Assembly: GCA_964406375.1 (NCBI GenBank) | Contig: CAYORM010000033.1 | Coordinates: forward strand, 1-32,974 | Source: CAYORM01 sp964406375 | GTDB lineage: Bacteria; Pseudomonadota; Alphaproteobacteria; DSM-16000; Inquilinaceae | Length of the DNA stretch: 32,974 bases | Direction: 5' to 3' | In this document: one piece after another, positions 29,762 to 32,974 of the stretch | Numbering within the stretch: position 1 is the stretch's first letter | Layout of the letters: each line of letters starts with the position of its first letter | The notes under the pieces: generated by a model | Told to the model about the DNA's origin: nothing | Database searches by the model: none | What the model saw: the letters and a program-made list of their open reading frames with translations, nothing else | Program-made: the position numbers and the translations under genes

Positions 29762-30322
29762 ATGCCGGCCATCGGCGACGCGAAGATCCTGATCATCGCC
29801 ACCCATGGGGTGGAGCAGTCCGAACTGACCGTGCCGCGCAACAGGCTGCGCGAGGCGGGCGCGACCGTGGTGGTCGCCAGCCTCGATGGCGGGCCGATCC
29901 GCGGCTGGGATCATACGGATTGGGGAGAGACCATCGCCGCCGACGCCCGCATCGATGAGGTCGACGCCGGGGATTTCGCGGCCATCGTCATCCCCGGCGG
30001 GCAGATCAATCCCGATCTGCTGCGGGTCGACGAGACGGCGATGGCGCTGGTGAGGCGCTTTCTCGATGACGGCAGGATCGTCGCCGCGATCTGCCACGGC
30101 CCCTGGCTCCTCGCCGAGGCCGATGCCGTGCGCGGCCGGGCGATGACCTCCTTCCGATCGATCCGCACCGATCTCGTCAATGCCGGGGCGAACTGGGTCG
30201 ATGAGGCGGTCGTCGCCGATGGCGGCATCGTCACCAGCCGCTCGCCGAAGGATCTCGATGCCTTCATCGGCAAGATCATCGAAGAGGTGCAGGAAGGCCG
30301 CCACCGCCGGCACGCGGCCTGA
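29762..30322 (+). CDS. PfpI/DJ-1 family protein (YhbO-like)
   Basis: This 186-residue cytosolic protein of the DJ-1/PfpI superfamily is of the class described as intracellular proteases or as deglycases that repair glyoxal-modified proteins and nucleic acids. The nucleophile elbow is AAICHGPWLLAEAD, with Cys111 and His112. Glu18 (HGVEQSEL) is the partner acid by family pattern, and VIPGGQINPDLLR is also typical. The start ATG at 29762 has GGAG upstream; an ATG at 29747 would add five residues. It stands alone between tlyA and aroC, converging on aroC with a short GGCGG/CCGCC hairpin (30324-30337) between their stops. Which enzymatic activity applies is not decided by sequence. Confidence 0.9.
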   Translation: MPAIGDAKILIIATHGVEQSELTVPRNRLREAGATVVVASLDGGPIRGWDHTDWGETIAADARIDEVDAGDFAAIVIPGGQINPDLLRVDETAMALVRRFLDDGRIVAAICHGPWLLAEADAVRGRAMTSFRSIRTDLVNAGANWVDEAVVADGGIVTSRSPKDLDAFIGKIIEEVQEGRHRRHAA

Positions 30323-30349
30323 CGGCGGGATACCGCCCGCGAGGTCGCG

Positions 30350-31426
30350 TCAGCCGCCGCCGACGAGCGCCCGGTGGCGCATCATGTGATCGGCGAGCAC
30401 GCAGGCCATCATCGCCTCGCCCACCGGCACGGCGCGGATGCCGACGCAGGGATCGTGCCGGCCCTTGGTCACGATCTCGGTTTCCTCGCCATCACGGGTC
30501 ACCGTGCGCCGAGGCGTCAGGATCGAGCTGGTCGGCTTGACGGCGAAGCGCACCACGACAGGCTGGCCGGTCGAGATGCCGCCGAGAATGCCGCCGGCGT
30601 TGTTCGACAGGAACTCCACTGCGCCCCCCGCACCGATCCGCATCTCGTCGGCATTCTCCTCGCCCGACAGCAGGGCGGCATCGAAGCCGGCGCCGATCTC
30701 CACCCCCTTCACGGCATTGATCGTCATCATCGCGCGGGCGAGATCGCTGTCGAGCTTGTCATAGATCGGCTCGCCCCAGCCGGGGGGCACGCCCTCGGCG
30801 ACGATCTCCACCACCGCGCCGGCAGAGGAGCCACGCTTGCGCACCGCATCGAGATAGGCGCTCCAGGTCTCAGCGGCGGCGGCATCGGGTGAGAAGAACG
30901 GGTTGCGCTCCGTCTCCGCCCAGTCCCAGCGGCTGCGGTCGACCGCGTGCGGGCCGATACGCACCAGCGCGCCTCGGATCGTCACCCCGACGAGGATGCG
31001 GCGGGCGACGGCGCCGGCCGCGACGCGGCAGGCGGTCTCGCGCGCGCTCGACCGGCCCCCGCCGCGCGGATCGCGGATGCCGTATTTCTGCTCATAGGTC
31101 CAATCGGCATGGCCGGGCCGGTAGCGCTGCGCGATCTCGGCGTAGTCCTTGCTGCGCTGGTCCTCGTTCTCGATCACGAGGGAGATCGGCGTGCCCGTCG
31201 TCTTCCCCTCATGGACCCCCGAGAGGATGCGCACCCGGTCCGGCTCGCGCCGCTGGGTCACGAAGCGCGACTGGCCCGGCCGGCGCCTGTCGAGCCAGGG
31301 CTGAATGTCCGCCTCCGACAGCGCGATGCGCGGCGGCACGCCATCGATCACCACGCCGATCGCCGGCCCGTGGCTCTCGCCCCAGGTGGTGAACCGGAAG
31401 ACCGTGCCGAAGCTGTTGCCCGCCAT
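30350..31426 (-). CDS. aroC: Chorismate synthase
   Basis: It makes chorismate from 5-enolpyruvylshikimate-3-phosphate with reduced FMN, the last step of the shikimate pathway. The 358 residues carry signature stretches: the N-terminal NSFGTVFRFTTWGESHGPAIG, RRRPGQSRFVTQRRE, RPGHADWTYEQKYGIRD with GGGRSSARETA, and the C-terminal NNAGGILGGISTGQ and GRHDPCVGIRAVPVGEAM. GAGGAG lies six bases before the ATG. It follows fabI by 41 bp on the same strand, so the two are probably one operon. Confidence 0.97.
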   Translation of the reverse strand: MAGNSFGTVFRFTTWGESHGPAIGVVIDGVPPRIALSEADIQPWLDRRRPGQSRFVTQRREPDRVRILSGVHEGKTTGTPISLVIENEDQRSKDYAEIAQRYRPGHADWTYEQKYGIRDPRGGGRSSARETACRVAAGAVARRILVGVTIRGALVRIGPHAVDRSRWDWAETERNPFFSPDAAAAETWSAYLDAVRKRGSSAGAVVEIVAEGVPPGWGEPIYDKLDSDLARAMMTINAVKGVEIGAGFDAALLSGEENADEMRIGAGGAVEFLSNNAGGILGGISTGQPVVVRFAVKPTSSILTPRRTVTRDGEETEIVTKGRHDPCVGIRAVPVGEAMMACVLADHMMRHRALVGGG

Positions 31427-31467
31427 CGCCGCTCCTCAGCCGGCCGGCAAGGCGGAGGCCGCCATCG

Positions 31468-32322
31468 TCATCGCTTGGGTGCCAGCCCCTGCAGCAACTC
31501 GGCGGTGGCCGCGGCATTGTCGACCGCGACCATGCCGACCGCGTGATAGCCGGCATCGACGTGATGCACCTCGCCGGTCACGCCGGCGCCCAGTTCGGAG
31601 AGGAGGTAGAGCCCCGCCCCGCCGACCTGCTCGATCGTCACATTGCGCTTGAGCGGGGCGTTCAGCTCGTTCCACCGCAGGATATAGCGGAAATCGCCGA
31701 TACCGCTCGCCGCGAGCGTCTTGATCGGGCCCGCCGAGATCGCGTTGACGCGGATGCCGCGCGGGCCGAGATCGGCGGCGAGATAGCGCACGCTAGCCTC
31801 GAGCGCCGCCTTGGCGACGCCCATAACATTATAGTGCGGCATCACCTTCTCCGCCCCGTAATAGGTCAGGGTCAGAAGGCTGCCGCCCGCCTGCATCAGC
31901 TTGACCGCGCGCTGTGCGACGGCGGTGAAGCTGTAGCAGGAGATGTCCATCGTCCGCAGGAAATTGTCCCGCGTCGTGTCGAGATAGAGGCCGTCGAGCT
32001 CGCTCTTGTCCGAGAAGGCGATCGCATGGACGACGAAGTCGAGCCCGCCCCAGCGCTCCTCGATCGCCGCGAAGGCCGCATCCATCGACGCCGAATCGGT
32101 GACGTCGCAGGGCAGCAGCAGGTCGCTGCCGATGCTCTCGGCCAGCGGACGGACGCGCTTGAGCAGCGGCTCGCCCTGATAGGTGAAGGCGAGGCTCGCG
32201 CCATGGGCGGCGCACACCGACGCGATGCCCCAGGCGATCGACCGGTCGTTCGCAACCCCCATGACCAGACCGCGCTTACCCTGGAGGATCGGGCCCGGAG
32301 ACCCGGGGGAAGGAACCGACAT
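31468..32322 (-). CDS. fabI: Enoyl-[acyl-carrier-protein] reductase (NADH), FabI
   Basis: It catalyses the last reduction in each fatty acid elongation round and is the target of triclosan and isoniazid-type drugs. The 284 residues show LQGKRGLVMGVANDRSIAWGIA at the dinucleotide site, LDFVVHAIAFSD, the catalytic Tyr164 and Lys171 in HYNVMGVAKAAL, Tyr154 upstream, and RVNAISAGPIKTLAASGI. I chose the ATG at 32322 because GAGG lies eight bases upstream and the conserved part begins soon after. A clear promoter candidate lies 60-90 bases upstream. aroC follows in the same direction. Confidence 0.97.
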   Translation of the reverse strand: MSVPSPGSPGPILQGKRGLVMGVANDRSIAWGIASVCAAHGASLAFTYQGEPLLKRVRPLAESIGSDLLLPCDVTDSASMDAAFAAIEERWGGLDFVVHAIAFSDKSELDGLYLDTTRDNFLRTMDISCYSFTAVAQRAVKLMQAGGSLLTLTYYGAEKVMPHYNVMGVAKAALEASVRYLAADLGPRGIRVNAISAGPIKTLAASGIGDFRYILRWNELNAPLKRNVTIEQVGGAGLYLLSELGAGVTGEVHHVDAGYHAVGMVAVDNAAATAELLQGLAPKR

Positions 32323-32383
32323 TCGACAGCCTCGTGACGGTAGGACACCCGTATTCCGCGCCACGGGTCCTTGAAGCGCGGCG

Positions 32384-32411
32384 ATCGTACACGAACGTTT
32401 TCCCCGGTCAA
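32384..32411 (-). promoter_or_regulatory. Candidate sigma-70 promoter for fabI-aroC
   Basis: On the minus strand TTGACC (32406-32411, five of six) and TACGAT (32384-32389, four of six) are 16 bp apart. A start near 32377 gives a leader of about 55 bases before the fabI ATG. It lies in the 138-bp divergent spacer between fabI and the YihY gene, where GAACGTT occurs twice (32393-32399 and 32432-32438). Confidence 0.45.
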
Positions 32412-32460
32412 ATGCGGGCGTAGGATGGCGGGAACGTTCGATTTCCGGGCAGTTGGCCGA

Positions 32461-32974
32461 ATGCCGGCACCAAGATTGAAGGATGTCGTGGCGCTGGCGC
32501 GCGCCATCGCGACTTTCGGAGGCTATGCGGTCGGCCGTTTCTGGAACGATGACGGGCTGCGCGTCGCCTCGGCGCTGACCTATTCCTCGCTGCTCGCGCT
32601 CGTGCCGATGACCACCGTGACCGTCGGCATCCTCAGCGTCTTCCCGGCTTTCGCCGAGGTCCGCGCCTCGATCCAGAGCGCGGTCTTCGACCTCCTGGTG
32701 CCGGAGGTCGGCCTCGTCGTCCTCGACTATCTCGAGAGCTTCTCGGCCAATGCCGGGCGGATGACGGCGCTGTCGGTGCTCGGCCTCGTGATCACCTCGA
32801 TCCTGCTGCTCGCCACCATCGAGAATGCCTTCAACCACATCTGGAAGGTGAAGGAGCAGCGGACGCTCATCATCCGGCTGATCACCTTCTGGGCGCTGCT
32901 GACCGTCACACCGCTGCTGGTCGCGGCGAGCTTCTCGACGACGCTCGACCTCTACGAACAGAACCGCGACACGC
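32461..32974 (+). CDS. YihY/BrkB family membrane protein (5' part, cut by window end)
   Basis: The open frame from 32461 runs off the window with no stop, so only the first 171 residues are seen. They read FWNDDGLRVASALTYSSLLALVPMT near residues 25-50, then hydrophobic helices TVGILSVFPAF and TALSVLGLVITSILLLATI, then ENAFNHIWKVKEQRTL, and another helix FWALLTVTPLLVAASF. This is the BrkB/YihY family of inner-membrane proteins (once misnamed RNase BN), with no firmly known biochemical role. An in-frame ATG at 32425 would add twelve residues; neither start has a strong ribosome site. It is divergent from fabI. Confidence 0.9.
   Translation, partial: MPAPRLKDVVALARAIATFGGYAVGRFWNDDGLRVASALTYSSLLALVPMTTVTVGILSVFPAFAEVRASIQSAVFDLLVPEVGLVVLDYLESFSANAGRMTALSVLGLVITSILLLATIENAFNHIWKVKEQRTLIIRLITFWALLTVTPLLVAASFSTTLDLYEQNRDT

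Noticed and set aside
1..32974. CRISPR array, tandem repeats or rRNA genes
   Set aside because: No regularly spaced direct repeats or rRNA sequence were seen while reading the window.

Overview
The window is a single high-GC stretch (roughly two thirds GC or more by eye, not counted) from a free-living bacterium, most likely an alphaproteobacterium. The evidence is the tRNA-Gly(CCC) sequence, a same-strand set of mdh, sucCD, sucAB and lpd, a fabI-aroC pair beside a YihY/BrkB gene, and a RecR and RNase PH of ordinary proteobacterial type. I see no phage, transposase, CRISPR array or plasmid gene. Almost every reading frame carries long antisense shadow ORFs because third codon positions are so GC-rich.

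Layout. At the left edge is the 3' end of RNase PH (+). It meets, tail to tail, a minus-strand group: dihydrolipoyl dehydrogenase (lpd), CutC and a cupin lipoprotein. Positions 3383-9767 hold an apparent import-plus-oxidation module. A PotA-PotD-PotB-PotC type ABC importer is followed in the same operon by a histidinol-dehydrogenase paralogue, and a short-chain dehydrogenase faces it. A tRNA-Gly(CCC) lies upstream, then a YfcG-type glutathione transferase and RecR on the plus strand. Positions 11616-18869 are the TCA-cycle core on the minus strand: sucC-sucD, a structured 262-bp spacer, sucA-sucB, then a small secreted protein of unknown function. Positions 19021-22041 hold a degenerate cation-diffusion-facilitator protein, a PCC/DUF296 protein, a Lin0512-family protein, an unlisted 52-residue lipoprotein and malate dehydrogenase. 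Positions 22218-27748 hold a small cupin, undecaprenyl-diphosphatase and a two-gene RND efflux system. The right end has a PfkB-type sugar kinase, TlyA, a PfpI/DJ-1 protein, chorismate synthase, FabI and the start of a YihY/BrkB membrane protein cut by the window edge.

How the genes work together. SucA, SucB and Lpd are E1, E2 and E3 of 2-oxoglutarate dehydrogenase. SucCD converts its product, and Mdh completes the malate-to-oxaloacetate step. All six genes are on the same strand, but unrelated genes are interspersed, so this looks like an ancestral mdh-sucCDAB-lpd cluster that has been opened up. The importer, HisD-like enzyme and SDR suggest uptake and oxidation of a small polyol-like solute; a sulfonated propanediol is my best guess, by inference only.

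Two runs of exactly ten Ns (3445-3454 and 15004-15013) are almost certainly scaffold joins over contig ends that overlap by 4 and 5 bases. Collapsing each overlap restores an intact SDR and an intact SucA. The most interesting points are the HisD paralogue with altered zinc and catalytic positions, the CDF protein that has lost its metal-site residues, a 12-bp hairpin between the binding-protein and permease genes, and the structured sucD-sucA spacer.
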